This document shows, piece after piece, positions 49,929 to 58,095 of a stretch of 64,000 nucleotides of DNA. The notes under the pieces were generated by a model. It was not told where the DNA came from, ran no database searches, and worked only from the letters and a program-made list of their open reading frames with translations. The position numbers and the translations under genes were made by a program. Numbering within the stretch: position 1 is the first letter of the stretch; the number at the start of each line of letters is the position of its first letter. The DNA lies in contig NZ_QAAD01000005.1 in NCBI RefSeq assembly GCF_003046625.1, positions 1 through 64,000 on the forward strand, written 5' to 3'. The stretch is from Mangrovibacterium marinum (GTDB lineage: Bacteria; Bacteroidota; Bacteroidia; Bacteroidales; Prolixibacteraceae).

Positions 49929-50711
49929 TTAAAATTGATATGTTTGCCCGGTTTTGACAAACCGGTTTGAAAACGGGTTTTGAAAGGCAGCCAATGCCGG
50001 TAAGTCAGTGCAATGTGAAGGGAGTAGGGTTTCAACTTTTTCCCGCATGAAATAGTTGATGGTTTCTTTGGTTTGAAGGTTGTTTTGTTTCAGGTGGAAG
50101 CCGCCAATCACGGCTTTGATGTGGCTAAGCCCGGTAATCTTTTTGGCGTATTCGCAGATGTTGCAGATGCCGGAATGGCTGCAGCCGGTAACGATGATCA
50201 ACGCCTCGTTTTCGACAAAAGCCAAAGCCGAATCGTCGGGGACAAAGTCGTCATTTCCGTTTTCATCAACAAAGGCGGTTGTCTGCGCTTCGAAGCTGTT
50301 TGTTCGTGGAATTTCACCCAGAAAAAAGATGTGTTCGGAAATTTGAACAGGAGCCGACGAAAGCTGAAGGTCAAATTGTTCTTCAATTTCCAGAGGGCTT
50401 AAACTCAGGCCTAAGTTTGTTTGATCGCGTTTCCGAAAACGTTTCATAAACGATTTGGGATGTGTCAACAGGGGCTTGTTTTGGATGTATCGCAATCCAT
50501 CGCCGTGGTCCCAATGCCCATGGCTGAGAACGATTTGGTCAACTTGATCGATCAGGTTGATGCCCAGATGATTGGCGTTTTTCAGGAAAACATCGCTGTG
50601 CCCTGCATCCAGCAGGATGTTTTTTTCATCGTGCTCAATCAGGTACGACAAGCCATGTTCTGCGCAGCAATATCCACCGGCTATGTTTTCAGTTAGAATG
50701 GTTATTTTCAT
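49929..50711 (-). CDS. Metallo-beta-lactamase-fold hydrolase
   Basis: 260 aa. The zinc motif is VLSHGHWDHGDGLRYI (HxHxDH), with NILLDAGHSDVFLKNA before and VTGCSHSGICNICEYAKKI, GGFHL, later His. It resembles the family of dihydropterin phosphate synthase-like and MBL hydrolases widespread in anaerobes. Substrate unknown. The start overlaps the thioesterase end by 4 bases. Confidence 0.88.
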   Translation of the reverse strand: MKITILTENIAGGYCCAEHGLSYLIEHDEKNILLDAGHSDVFLKNANHLGINLIDQVDQIVLSHGHWDHGDGLRYIQNKPLLTHPKSFMKRFRKRDQTNLGLSLSPLEIEEQFDLQLSSAPVQISEHIFFLGEIPRTNSFEAQTTAFVDENGNDDFVPDDSALAFVENEALIIVTGCSHSGICNICEYAKKITGLSHIKAVIGGFHLKQNNLQTKETINYFMREKVETLLPSHCTDLPALAAFQNPFSNRFVKTGQTYQF

Positions 50712-51154
50712 GCCATTGCATTTTCAAAAATCAGGTCGAATTTTTCTTTTACGAATCGGGGGACCCGCATGGGCTTTCGGGTCTTGCTGTCAACAAAAAC
50801 AACGGTTGAGTCGGCCGAGCACACCAGTTGGTTTTGTTCATTTCGCACTTCAAACTGAAAGCTTAAGCGGGTTACGGGATTCTCCAAAACGAGCGTGTGA
50901 ATTGTGAGTAGTTCGTCGTAACCGGCCGGGCGATGATACTGCAAATTCATGCTGATGACGGGCATCATAATTTGTTGAGCCTCCAGTTTGCTGTCTTCAA
51001 TGCCCAATTCGCGCATCAGCTCGGTGCGGGCCTGGTGAAAATAGTTGACGTAGTTGCCATGGTACACGTAGCCCATTTGGTCGACTTCGCCGTAGCGTGG
51101 GCGCAGGCTTATTTTTCCTCTAATCATGCTTTTCGGTTCAATTTTGTTTGACAT
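50708..51154 (-). CDS. Hotdog-fold acyl-CoA thioesterase (YbgC/4HBT type)
   Basis: 148 aa. LRPRYGEVDQMGYVYHGNYVNYFHQARTELMRELG holds the Asp nucleophile region (VDQMGYVYHGNY) of 4-hydroxybenzoyl-CoA thioesterases; PVISMNLQYHRPAGYDELL and STVVFVDSKTRKPMRVP complete the hotdog fold. It cleaves acyl-CoA; the acyl group is unknown. It overlaps the Mrp gene by 17 bases and the MBL gene by 4. Confidence 0.92.
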   Translation of the reverse strand: MSNKIEPKSMIRGKISLRPRYGEVDQMGYVYHGNYVNYFHQARTELMRELGIEDSKLEAQQIMMPVISMNLQYHRPAGYDELLTIHTLVLENPVTRLSFQFEVRNEQNQLVCSADSTVVFVDSKTRKPMRVPRFVKEKFDLIFENAMA

Positions 51155-51974
51155 ATCTGAATCCCCAGGCTTTGTCCGACACCGATTTCTGAATGGAATC
51201 GGCCAAGCCCCGGAATTTCTCAGCCAGAATTGGGTTGGTGCTTATTTTGAAGGTCTCGGGCGAACTCACGTCATTTTCGCAGATGAGCGGCAGCTGAGCC
51301 AACAGTGGTACATTAAGCTGGTTCGCCAGCTGCTGGCCTCCTCCGCTGCCGAACACAAAATAGCGCTCGTCGGGGTGTTGTGCCGGCGTAAAATAGGCCA
51401 TGTTCTCAACCACGCCCAAAAGCGGTACGTGGAGGTGCTCATTTTCGAACATGTCGGCAGCTTTCTCGGCATCGGCCAGGGCCAGCTGTTGGGGCGTGGT
51501 TACAATTAGCGCTCCCGTAAGTGCCAGTTTCTGGATGGTTGTCAGCTGAATATCGCCGGTGCCCGGAGGAAAGTCAATGATCAGATAGTCTGTTTCGCCC
51601 CATTCGGTTGACGAGAGCAGCTGGGTTAAAACGCCCGAGGCTGCGGGCCCGCGCCAGATCAGCGATTTTTTCTTCGCAACGAAGAACCCGACCGACATGA
51701 GTTTAACCCCGTATTTTTCGACAGGGAAATATTTTTCACCTTCCGGATATTTAAAAACCTGTGGCTTTTCATCCTGAACATCAAAAAGAATCGGGCTCGA
51801 CGGGCCGTATAGGTCGGCATCAAACAGGGCGGTTTTGTAGCCTTCGGATGCCAATGCAACGGCCAGGTTGGCTGCCACGGTTGATTTGCCAACGCCCCCT
51901 TTACCCGATGCCACAACGATGATGTTTTTTACGCCGGGCAGTTTTATTTTTTCGATTGCTGTTTGCTTATTCAT
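51138..51974 (-). CDS. Mrp/NBP35-family Fe-S cluster carrier ATPase
   Basis: 278 aa from ATG 51974 (MNKQTAIEKIKLPGVKNIIVV); a TTG at 51980 is the only reason for a longer frame. Deviant Walker A VASGKGGVGKSTVAANLAVAL, DADLYGPSSPILF, DYLIIDFPPGTGDIQLT, and VVENMAYFTP with the C-terminal region. The CxxC of many Mrp proteins is not seen in ENMAYFTP, so cluster binding may differ. It overlaps the preceding MinD-ferredoxin gene by 8 bases. Confidence 0.92.
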   Translation of the reverse strand: MNKQTAIEKIKLPGVKNIIVVASGKGGVGKSTVAANLAVALASEGYKTALFDADLYGPSSPILFDVQDEKPQVFKYPEGEKYFPVEKYGVKLMSVGFFVAKKKSLIWRGPAASGVLTQLLSSTEWGETDYLIIDFPPGTGDIQLTTIQKLALTGALIVTTPQQLALADAEKAADMFENEHLHVPLLGVVENMAYFTPAQHPDERYFVFGSGGGQQLANQLNVPLLAQLPLICENDVSSPETFKISTNPILAEKFRGLADSIQKSVSDKAWGFRYVKQN

Positions 51975-52836
51975 TTCCAATTAATTGATTCCAAATCACT
52001 CTTATCTCATTACTTAGCGCTGACTCCGGGGCCCAGTCGACAATGCTTTTGCAGTTGATCATTGCTTCAACCCAAACTTCAGAGAACGGGATTTTGCTGA
52101 TCACCGGAATTTGTTTTCCAGCCGCCCATTTTTCAATCTCTTCTGTCATTTCCATGTTGATGTCGCATTTGTTGATCACCAGGAATACTTCTAGTTTGTA
52201 CTGGTTGACCAACTCGGTGATGCGTTTTAAATCGTGTATGCCCGAGACAGTTGGTTCTGTCACCAGCAGCACTTTGTTGATTCCACTCAACGTTGAAATG
52301 ACCGGGCAGCCAATTCCCGGGGGGCCGTCAATCAGGATCAGATCCGATTGAATATCGTGCGCCTCCTTGCGTGCATGGTCGCGCACCAGGTTGACCAGCT
52401 TGCCCGAATTATCCTCGCCGGGAGCCAGGCGCGCATGTACCATTTTCCCATTCCGGATGTCACCGGCAAACCAGCGACTTTCGTTTTGATCAATCATGGT
52501 GATCGCGCCGGTGGGGCAAACGCGCGCACAGAGCTGACATCCATCGCAGGCGGTTCCAACAACCGTAAATTCCCCGTCAGAGATTTTAATAGCATCAAAA
52601 CGGCAGTAGTCGATACACTTGCCGCAGCTTGTACATTTGTCGGCATCAATTTGCGCCTTTTGCCCGGAGGTGTAAACTTCTTCGAGATAGTTCTCCGGCT
52701 CTAAAATCAAGTGTAGGTTCGCGGCATCCACGTCGCAGTCGGCCACAACAACTTTGGAGGCCAAACTGGCTAGTGCAGCGCTAATGCCGGATTTTCCTGT
52801 TCCTCCTTTTCCACTTAAAACGGCTATTTCTGTCAT
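51967..52836 (-). CDS. MinD-superfamily P-loop ATPase with inserted ferredoxin (1)
   Basis: 289 aa. Walker A LSGKGGTGKSGISAALA, then two 4Fe-4S motifs inserted after about residue 60 (CTSCGKCIDYCRFDAIKI and CDGCQLCARVCPTGAI), then LILIDGPPGIGCPVIS and LLVTEPTVSGIHDLKR. This COG1149 architecture is common in anaerobes and archaea, function unknown. It overlaps its paralogue (52833) by 4 bases. Confidence 0.93.
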   Translation of the reverse strand: MTEIAVLSGKGGTGKSGISAALASLASKVVVADCDVDAANLHLILEPENYLEEVYTSGQKAQIDADKCTSCGKCIDYCRFDAIKISDGEFTVVGTACDGCQLCARVCPTGAITMIDQNESRWFAGDIRNGKMVHARLAPGEDNSGKLVNLVRDHARKEAHDIQSDLILIDGPPGIGCPVISTLSGINKVLLVTEPTVSGIHDLKRITELVNQYKLEVFLVINKCDINMEMTEEIEKWAAGKQIPVISKIPFSEVWVEAMINCKSIVDWAPESALSNEIRVIWNQLIGNE

Positions 52837-53690
52837 GCCTGAACTTGTTTCATGATGTTTTGATATAATTTCCCGAATAAGTCGTGGTATTCGGGCAGCT
52901 CTTCGGTGATAAGCTCTCCTTTGGCATAAACCCGGGCGATGCGTTTATCAAAAGGAATGTGTTCCAACAGGGCAATTCCTTCGCGCTTGAGGTAGTCTTC
53001 AATTAGTTCTTTTCCCAGGCCGAAACGATTGATCACAACACCGAATTTCTTCTTCAACCGGCGCAGTGTTTCAACCGAAAGCTTTAAGTCATTCAACCCG
53101 AAAGGAGTGGGTTCAGTTACCAGAACAACGTAATCGGCCCGCTCCACAGTTGCAATAAAGGGGCACGAGGTTCCCGGGGGCGAGTCCAACAAGGTCAGTG
53201 CCTCAGCTTCGGCCATGTTGATGGTTTGCCCGATAATCGGGACAGGCGAGTAAATGCCGATTTCGGTCTGACTTTCCAGCAAATCAGCATTCGAGCCAAT
53301 TGCGTATTGGGTAATGCTGCCGGTAACCTTTTCTTTTTCGGTAATGGCATCGTACTGGCAGGCATAAACGCAGGCGCCGCAGTCGTGGCACAAATCTTCG
53401 ACAACCTGAATGGTTTTAATGGCCGGCAGCATGATGATGGCATTGTAGCTGCAATACTCCTGGCACTTGCCGCAAAAAGTACATTTCCGCGCGTCGATAA
53501 CCGGGATATGCGTTGTTGTGAGGGTTTCTTCTTCAACCTTGCCCCGAATAAATTCGCATACATTGGGCTCCTCGGCGTCGCAGTCGATCAACTGGGTTTT
53601 CTGCCCGGTTTGACGGATGACATTGAAAAGGTTGGTTGAAACCAAGGTTTTACCGGTGCCACCTTTGCCGCTGGCAATCGCTATTTTCAT
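52833..53690 (-). CDS. MinD-superfamily P-loop ATPase with inserted ferredoxin (2)
   Basis: 285 aa from ATG 53690 (MKIAIASGKGGTGKT); the longer frame to 53765 runs into the DUF89 gene. Same layout as the paralogue: Walker A ASGKGGTGKTLVSTNLF, two cluster motifs (CTFCGKCQEYCSYNAIIM and CHDCGACVYACQYDAI), LLDSPPGTSCPFIA and VLVTEPTPFGLNDLK. The two probably form a heterodimer, as such pairs are always adjacent (inference). 11 bases after DUF89. Confidence 0.93.
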   Translation of the reverse strand: MKIAIASGKGGTGKTLVSTNLFNVIRQTGQKTQLIDCDAEEPNVCEFIRGKVEEETLTTTHIPVIDARKCTFCGKCQEYCSYNAIIMLPAIKTIQVVEDLCHDCGACVYACQYDAITEKEKVTGSITQYAIGSNADLLESQTEIGIYSPVPIIGQTINMAEAEALTLLDSPPGTSCPFIATVERADYVVLVTEPTPFGLNDLKLSVETLRRLKKKFGVVINRFGLGKELIEDYLKREGIALLEHIPFDKRIARVYAKGELITEELPEYHDLFGKLYQNIMKQVQA

Positions 53691-53701
53691 TCGTAAATAA
53701 T

Positions 53702-54547
53702 TTAATTCATTTTGACAACAAAATCGCCTTTTGCTACCTGAAGCTTTTCGGCAATAACCGGACATTTCACCATAAGTAAAAAGGCGATGTTGTGGCTTTT
53801 GTCATCGAGTAATCCTTCCAGGTTACCTTGGCCCTTCGAGATAATCAGATCGGCAGATTCGAAATGCGCCTTGAATTGGGGTGAGCACAAATCGGGCAGG
53901 GTGGAAGGAGCATCGTAACCATTTGAAATGACGTTGACAAGCTCATCCATCCCCACCGATTGTGCATCAGTTATGGTAACATCGTTAATTACAGCATCGC
54001 CCCGAACGGCATAAATCAGGTTCGGATGGTTGATCGTCTCAATGAACAATTTGTCAAAAACGACCTCGCCGTTGTTGTCGCCCAAATACAATACTTTGTT
54101 CGCTTTGGCGATTTCTGCTTTTAGCCGCGCAGCATGGTTTATCGCAAAATCCGATTGCACGACATGGGCAATTGTTTCCGGCAAATTGTATTCATCATGG
54201 ACTGCATAATCAATAATATTGCCGGCAATAGCCAGCCTTAAGGCCATTTCAAAAGGATCTGTTGCTTCCGAAACCTTTTGTTTCAGGTCGGCATACATGG
54301 CCAGCACCTGCCGGTTGCTCTGCGCTTTTATTTCGCTGTAAGGATCGAGCTGGCCCGTAATCTGCTTGATGCGGGCATGAAGTTCCCGGGCAAATTGCGG
54401 AGTCGAGAACCTGTCTTTCTCCGAAGCATAAATCTCAATCAGCTCAGCGGTGAGCGTGTTGGCTTGTTGTTCCGTTAATTGCATTTGGCTGATGAGCCTG
54501 TCGCAGGCCCGGCAAAAGCAATAAAAGCAACGATAATCGAAAGCCAT
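53702..54547 (-). CDS. DUF89/ARMT1-like family protein (metal-dependent phosphatase)
   Basis: 281 aa. The DUF89 core shows VLYLGDNNGEVVFDKLFIE, IYAVRGDAVINDVTITDA and DLIISKGQGNLEGLLD, with Asp, Asn and Gly residues binding metal. DUF89 proteins include damage-control phosphatases that clear faulty sugar phosphates or pantothenate phosphates. The N-terminus has four Cys (CFYCFCRACDR), usual for the archaeal/bacterial branch and perhaps a metal site. Confidence 0.88.
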   Translation of the reverse strand: MAFDYRCFYCFCRACDRLISQMQLTEQQANTLTAELIEIYASEKDRFSTPQFARELHARIKQITGQLDPYSEIKAQSNRQVLAMYADLKQKVSEATDPFEMALRLAIAGNIIDYAVHDEYNLPETIAHVVQSDFAINHAARLKAEIAKANKVLYLGDNNGEVVFDKLFIETINHPNLIYAVRGDAVINDVTITDAQSVGMDELVNVISNGYDAPSTLPDLCSPQFKAHFESADLIISKGQGNLEGLLDDKSHNIAFLLMVKCPVIAEKLQVAKGDFVVKMN

Positions 54548-54550
54548 AGC

Positions 54551-54886
54551 TTAATGATCGCAAGCATTAGTGCCGGTGGCCAGTTTATTTTGAATTAAGT
54601 CGGAAACTAATTCTTTGGCCGGCTTGTTTGGGGCGCCTGCATGAACAACAATCCGGTTTGCATTGAACAGGTTCACGGCTTTTTGGCCGATACCACCTGA
54701 AATAATTTCAGTGACACCTCTTTCGGCCAGCCACTTGGGTAATAAGCCTGGTTCGTGTGGCGGCGCTTCAACAACGGTTTCGTTTGTCATGGTGTTCTCC
54801 TGAACTTCAATCAATGTGAAGTTTTTACAATGTCCGAAATGGGTACTTAAAACACCGTTTTCGGTTGGGATCGCTATTTTTCTCAT
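54551..54886 (-). CDS. NifX/NifB-like dinitrogenase cofactor-binding family protein (1)
   Basis: 111 aa. MRKIAIPTENGVLSTHFGHCKNFTLIEV, PGLLPKWLAERGVTEIISGGIGQKAVNLF and HAGAPNKPAKELVSDL fit the NifX/NafY/MTH1175 fold that binds iron or iron-molybdenum-type clusters. No nif gene is near, so the role is not nitrogen fixation as such. 3 bases before the DUF89 gene. Confidence 0.9.
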   Translation of the reverse strand: MRKIAIPTENGVLSTHFGHCKNFTLIEVQENTMTNETVVEAPPHEPGLLPKWLAERGVTEIISGGIGQKAVNLFNANRIVVHAGAPNKPAKELVSDLIQNKLATGTNACDH

Positions 54887-54892
54887 TCTTCG

Positions 54893-55141
54893 TTATTTAT
54901 CGGTTGAAAATCTTCCTCTTCTGCCTCCGAATCCACCGCCGTTCGACTGGCAGCGTTGGCGGCCGCGGCCTCTGTTCCTGAACATTGGGCTCATCTGCTG
55001 TTGATCACCATTGTTTTCTGAAGGCACATCGTTGTTTGCCGGACCGTTCATCCGGTTTCCTTGTTTGTTTCCGCATTTGCCCATGGAACGACCGGTCATC
55101 GGTCCTTCGCCTTGTGGGCCTTTTCTGTTAAATCCTGGCAT
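54893..55141 (-). CDS. DUF5320-like small Gly/Arg-rich protein
   Basis: 82 aa. Starts MPGFNRKGPQGEGPMTGRSMGKCGN, the pattern of DUF5320 proteins found next to NifX-like and MinD-ferredoxin genes; the tail is Gly, Arg, Gln rich (RNRGRGRQRC, GGGFGGRRGRF). Composition suggests nucleic-acid or cluster binding, but nothing is proven. Between the two NifX-like genes. Confidence 0.8.
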   Translation of the reverse strand: MPGFNRKGPQGEGPMTGRSMGKCGNKQGNRMNGPANNDVPSENNGDQQQMSPMFRNRGRGRQRCQSNGGGFGGRRGRFSTDK

Positions 55142-55155
55142 AACGTTTTAATTTA

Positions 55156-55476
55156 TTAGTTTTTAGAAAATTGTTGTACGATCTCCGCGATGGTACTATC
55201 CGGCTGTCCATGGATCACCATCTGGATTTTAAGACCATTTAGAATATCTTTTACTTTGCCCCCGAATTCTCCCGATATAATCCGGTTAACACCTTTGGAC
55301 GCGATAAACTGCACGGATGCCGGTCCGGCGCCTTCTGCGCTTGCTTTAGCCGGGTTTTCGTGATACTCGGTTTGTTGTAACTCGGTATCGTAAATCGCAA
55401 AATAGGCGCAACGGCCAAAACGGTTGTCCAGTTTTGCTTTGCTATTGTTCGCGGTTGCAGTGATGGCTATTTTCAT
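55156..55476 (-). CDS. NifX/NifB-like dinitrogenase cofactor-binding family protein (2)
   Basis: 106 aa. MKIAITATANNSKAKLDNRFGRCAYFAIYD, GPASVQFIASKGVNRIISGEFGGKVKDIL, MVIHGQPDSTIAEIV. Same fold as the protein at 54551. It is the first gene of the minus-strand array that runs to 47319 with gaps of at most 100 bases, behind a possible palindromic promoter. Confidence 0.9.
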   Translation of the reverse strand: MKIAITATANNSKAKLDNRFGRCAYFAIYDTELQQTEYHENPAKASAEGAGPASVQFIASKGVNRIISGEFGGKVKDILNGLKIQMVIHGQPDSTIAEIVQQFSKN

Positions 55477-55498
55477 ACGATGTTAATTTTTGTTCGTT

Positions 55499-55537
55499 TA
55501 TATTTGCACTAATGTGCGATTTGTTAATGCAAATATA
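55499..55537 (-). promoter_or_regulatory. Palindromic TATATTTGCA pair before the Fe-S array
   Basis: TATATTTGCA (55499-55508) and TGCAAATATA (55528-55537) form a perfect 10-base inverted repeat with 19 bases between. The right arm on the minus strand is a TAnnTTTG -7 box about 54 bases before the NifX-like start. GCAC/GTGC (55506-55517) is nested inside. It may be promoter plus operator. Confidence 0.5.
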
Positions 55538-55787
55538 TAGAACAAATGATCGTTAATAGCTGTTTTTTCAAAATATTTTTCGAAATTGTTGAAAATTGAA
55601 TGTGGGGTGTCATTTGTGGAGTGTAATAAATCCACAAGAAGGTGTAGCAGACAAGCCATGAGCAGGGAAATAGTAAGGAGGTGGATGTAATGCCGATTTG
55701 TAGTTGAAATGACCCCCTAAATGCAGTTCTCGTTGCAGGGCTTTAGCGATCTGTCGGCATGGTGCCTGGAGGTTTCGGCCTGCGGTT

Positions 55788-55812
55788 TAATACCAACTGT
55801 TAATCGGTATAA
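55788..55812. repeat. REP-like TAATACC-N11-GGTATAA element
   Basis: TAATACC and GGTATAA are an imperfect inverted pair, 11 bases apart. The right half, with CTAATCGGTATAA, recurs at 61815-61827. It is a small dispersed palindromic element. Confidence 0.5.
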
Positions 55813-55953
55813 CCCGTGACAAGGTATCGGTGGTTGCTCTTCCGGCTGTTCAGGGAGCGTTGGTGTACAGGTAGCTGCGCGGGCCTGAAATACGGGCCGT
55901 GAGGCCCCGCAACAGAGCCTTCGGATGAATTTAATCGAAAATAGGAGGGCGTT

Positions 55954-56982
55954 TTAACGGATTCGCGACGATGATTCGCGTTGAATCAACTCGGTTGGCA
56001 TCGTAATGGTCAGGTGTTTGCTTAGCCTGTTTTTACTTTCAATTTCCTGAATGAGTAGCTCCGCAGCTTTCAGTCCCATTTCAAAGGCCGGCTGTTTTAA
56101 TGTTGAAATAGAAGGGGTAACCACTTCCGAGAACGGTTCGTCGCTAAAGCCAATTAGGCCGAAGTCCTGCGGGATTTTCATCCCGATTTTTTTCAGGTAT
56201 ACCATCATGGCAAGTGCCGAGGTGTCGTTTCCGCAAAAAGCAGCGTCGGGCGGCTGTGGAAGTGCCAAAAGTTGTTGAATGGCATCGCGCCCGTCGATGC
56301 GGGTCAGTCGGCTGTAAATAATCAGTTCTTCGTCAATGGGCATGTTGTTTTTCTCCAGGGCTGCGCGGTAGCCGGCCATGCGGTCGCGGTAGGTGTGCAG
56401 CACGGTCGGTCCGGCCAGATGGGCAATTCGCTTGTAGCCTTGTTGAATCAGATGTTCGGTTGCCTTAAATCCAACCATAAAATCATCCACGACAATTTTG
56501 TGCGCTTCCAGCTCCGGAACAACCCGGTCGAAAAAGACAATAGGGATTTCCTTTTTCGAGAAAAGCTGAAAGTGATCAAATTCGTCGGTTTGCATACTTA
56601 ACGAAGCAATCAACCCGTCAACACGGTTCGAAAACAGGGAATGTACAATTTGCTTTTCTTTTTCCAGCAGATCGTTCGATTGCGAGATAATGACATTGTA
56701 GCCCGCTGCGAAGGCGACATCTTCAACACCACTGATAAAGCTCGAGAAGAAGTGCCGGTTAATCAGAGGCACAACGATCCCGATGGTGTTTGTTTTCTGA
56801 TTGCGCAGGTTCGATGCAATCGTATTGGGCTGATAGCCCATTTCCAGCGCTTTGGCTTTTATCTTTTCTTTGGTCGCCTTGCTAATTCGGGGGTTATCGT
56901 TTAGTGCTCTGGAAACTGTTGATGCCGAGATGTTTAATTCTCGTGCTATGTCGTGTATTGTTATTGAAGACTTCTGATCCAT
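55954..56982 (-). CDS. LacI-family transcriptional regulator
   Basis: 342 aa. N-terminal LacI HTH: ITIHDIARELNISASTVSRALNDNPRISKATKEKI; hinge LEMGYQPNTIASNLR; periplasmic-binding-like sensor (IGIVVPLINRHFFSSFISGVEDVA, AFCGNDTSALAMMVYLKKIGMKIPQDFGLIGFSDEPFSEVVTPSISTL). It is divergent from kduI, and the intergenic palindrome GCAATCGATTGC is a LacI-type operator. The likely effector is an intermediate such as KDG or DKI (inference). Confidence 0.92.
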   Translation of the reverse strand: MDQKSSITIHDIARELNISASTVSRALNDNPRISKATKEKIKAKALEMGYQPNTIASNLRNQKTNTIGIVVPLINRHFFSSFISGVEDVAFAAGYNVIISQSNDLLEKEKQIVHSLFSNRVDGLIASLSMQTDEFDHFQLFSKKEIPIVFFDRVVPELEAHKIVVDDFMVGFKATEHLIQQGYKRIAHLAGPTVLHTYRDRMAGYRAALEKNNMPIDEELIIYSRLTRIDGRDAIQQLLALPQPPDAAFCGNDTSALAMMVYLKKIGMKIPQDFGLIGFSDEPFSEVVTPSISTLKQPAFEMGLKAAELLIQEIESKNRLSKHLTITMPTELIQRESSSRIR

Positions 56983-57046
56983 ATTGAATATTTCGCGGCA
57001 AAGATGCGAATAATTTTTTTACAGGGGCTAAATTACAACTTTTTGC

Positions 57047-57058
57047 GCAATCGATTGC
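57047..57058. promoter_or_regulatory. LacI-type operator (GCAATCGATTGC)
   Basis: A perfect 12-base palindrome with the central CG expected of LacI-family sites, in the LacI-kduI intergenic region. It covers the TTG (57055-57057) of the kduI promoter, so binding would repress kduI and perhaps the LacI gene. Confidence 0.65.
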
Positions 57059-57085
57059 ATCTTTTTGATTTTAATTTTATATTTG
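57055..57085 (+). promoter_or_regulatory. Promoter of kduI-kduD
   Basis: TTG (57055-57057), 20-base spacer, TATATTTG (57078-57085). The leader to the kduI ATG is about 120 bases. Confidence 0.7.
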
Positions 57086-57212
57086 CCCATGAAATCAGAA
57101 CGTCGGAAGAGTTGGCTGACGGCTAACTGATACCTTTCAGTATAAAGTTTGGCTGCCGGTTTTTCGATATATTTTTGAAATATTGAATTTGAAACCAATT
57201 AAATAAAACACT

Positions 57213-58055
57213 ATGGCTATTATTTTTGAAGAGCGTTATGCATACAATCCTCAGGATTTTAAAACTTATGATACGGATCGCATCCGGAAAGAATTTCTGG
57301 TTGAAAAATTGATGGAAGAGGGTAATATTCACATGGTATACTCTCATATCGAACGCTATATTACCGGGGGTGCAGTTCCCGGTGCCGAGCCTTTGACGCT
57401 GGAAACCGTTGATGCGTTGAAATCCGAATATTTCTGTAAACGCCGCGAAGTGGGTATTATTAATGTTGGCAATACCGGTTCGGTTACGGTTGACGGAAAA
57501 GAATATGTGTTAGCGTTTAAAGATGCTTTATATATTGGTCGTGGTGCCAAAGAGGTTGTTTTCAGCTCGAAAGATGCTTCAGCTCCGGCTCGTTTCTATT
57601 TCAACTCCGCTCCGGCACACAAGGAATATCCAACAAAACATGTGACAATGGGCGACGCCAATGTATTGCATTTAGGGGCGCTTGAAACATCAAACGAACG
57701 CAATATCAATCAGTTGTTGATCAATACTGTTGTTGAAACCTGTCAGTTGCAAATGGGGATGACCGAGTTGAAGCCGGGTAGCGTTTGGAATACCATGCCG
57801 GCACATACACACAGCCGCCGTAACGAAGTTTATTTCTACTTTAACGTACCGGAAGGGCAGGCTGTTTGCCACTTCATGGGCGAACCATCAGAAACACGTC
57901 ACATCTGGATGCAGAACGAGCAAGCGGTGATTTCGCCAACCTGGTCGATTCACTCGGCTGCCGGAACAAGCAACTACATCTTTATTTGGGGTATGGCCGG
58001 CGAAAACCTGGATTACACCGATATGGATGTGATTAAGCCAACAGAATTGAGATAA
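57213..58055 (+). CDS. kduI: 5-dehydro-4-deoxy-D-glucuronate isomerase
   Basis: 280 aa, usual length. KduI converts DKI (5-keto-4-deoxyuronate) from unsaturated uronates to [29 protein letters not shown] and the zinc site [17 protein letters not shown] (His, His, Glu) with the later [10 protein letters not shown] His are present. First gene of the kdu set. Confidence 0.97.
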   Translation: MAIIFEERYAYNPQDFKTYDTDRIRKEFLVEKLMEEGNIHMVYSHIERYITGGAVPGAEPLTLETVDALKSEYFCKRREVGIINVGNTGSVTVDGKEYVLAFKDALYIGRGAKEVVFSSKDASAPARFYFNSAPAHKEYPTKHVTMGDANVLHLGALETSNERNINQLLINTVVETCQLQMGMTELKPGSVWNTMPAHTHSRRNEVYFYFNVPEGQAVCHFMGEPSETRHIWMQNEQAVISPTWSIHSAAGTSNYIFIWGMAGENLDYTDMDVIKPTELR

Positions 58056-58095
58056 TCAAAAACATAAAATCAAACTATCTAATTAAGTTTAAATC

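Larger units (their letters stand above)
55477..55953. other. Intergenic region between LacI gene and Fe-S array
   Basis: No gene seen. It holds the TATATTTGCA palindrome (55499-55537), a TAATACC...GGTATAA element (55788-55812) and a GC-rich stem around 55873-55904 (GCGGGCCT with AGGCCCCGC, one bulge). Confidence 0.5.

Noticed and set aside
54551-55476. Nitrogen fixation locus
   Set aside because: NifX-like folds occur, but no nifHDK, nifB or nifEN lies in the window; such proteins are common in non-fixing anaerobes.
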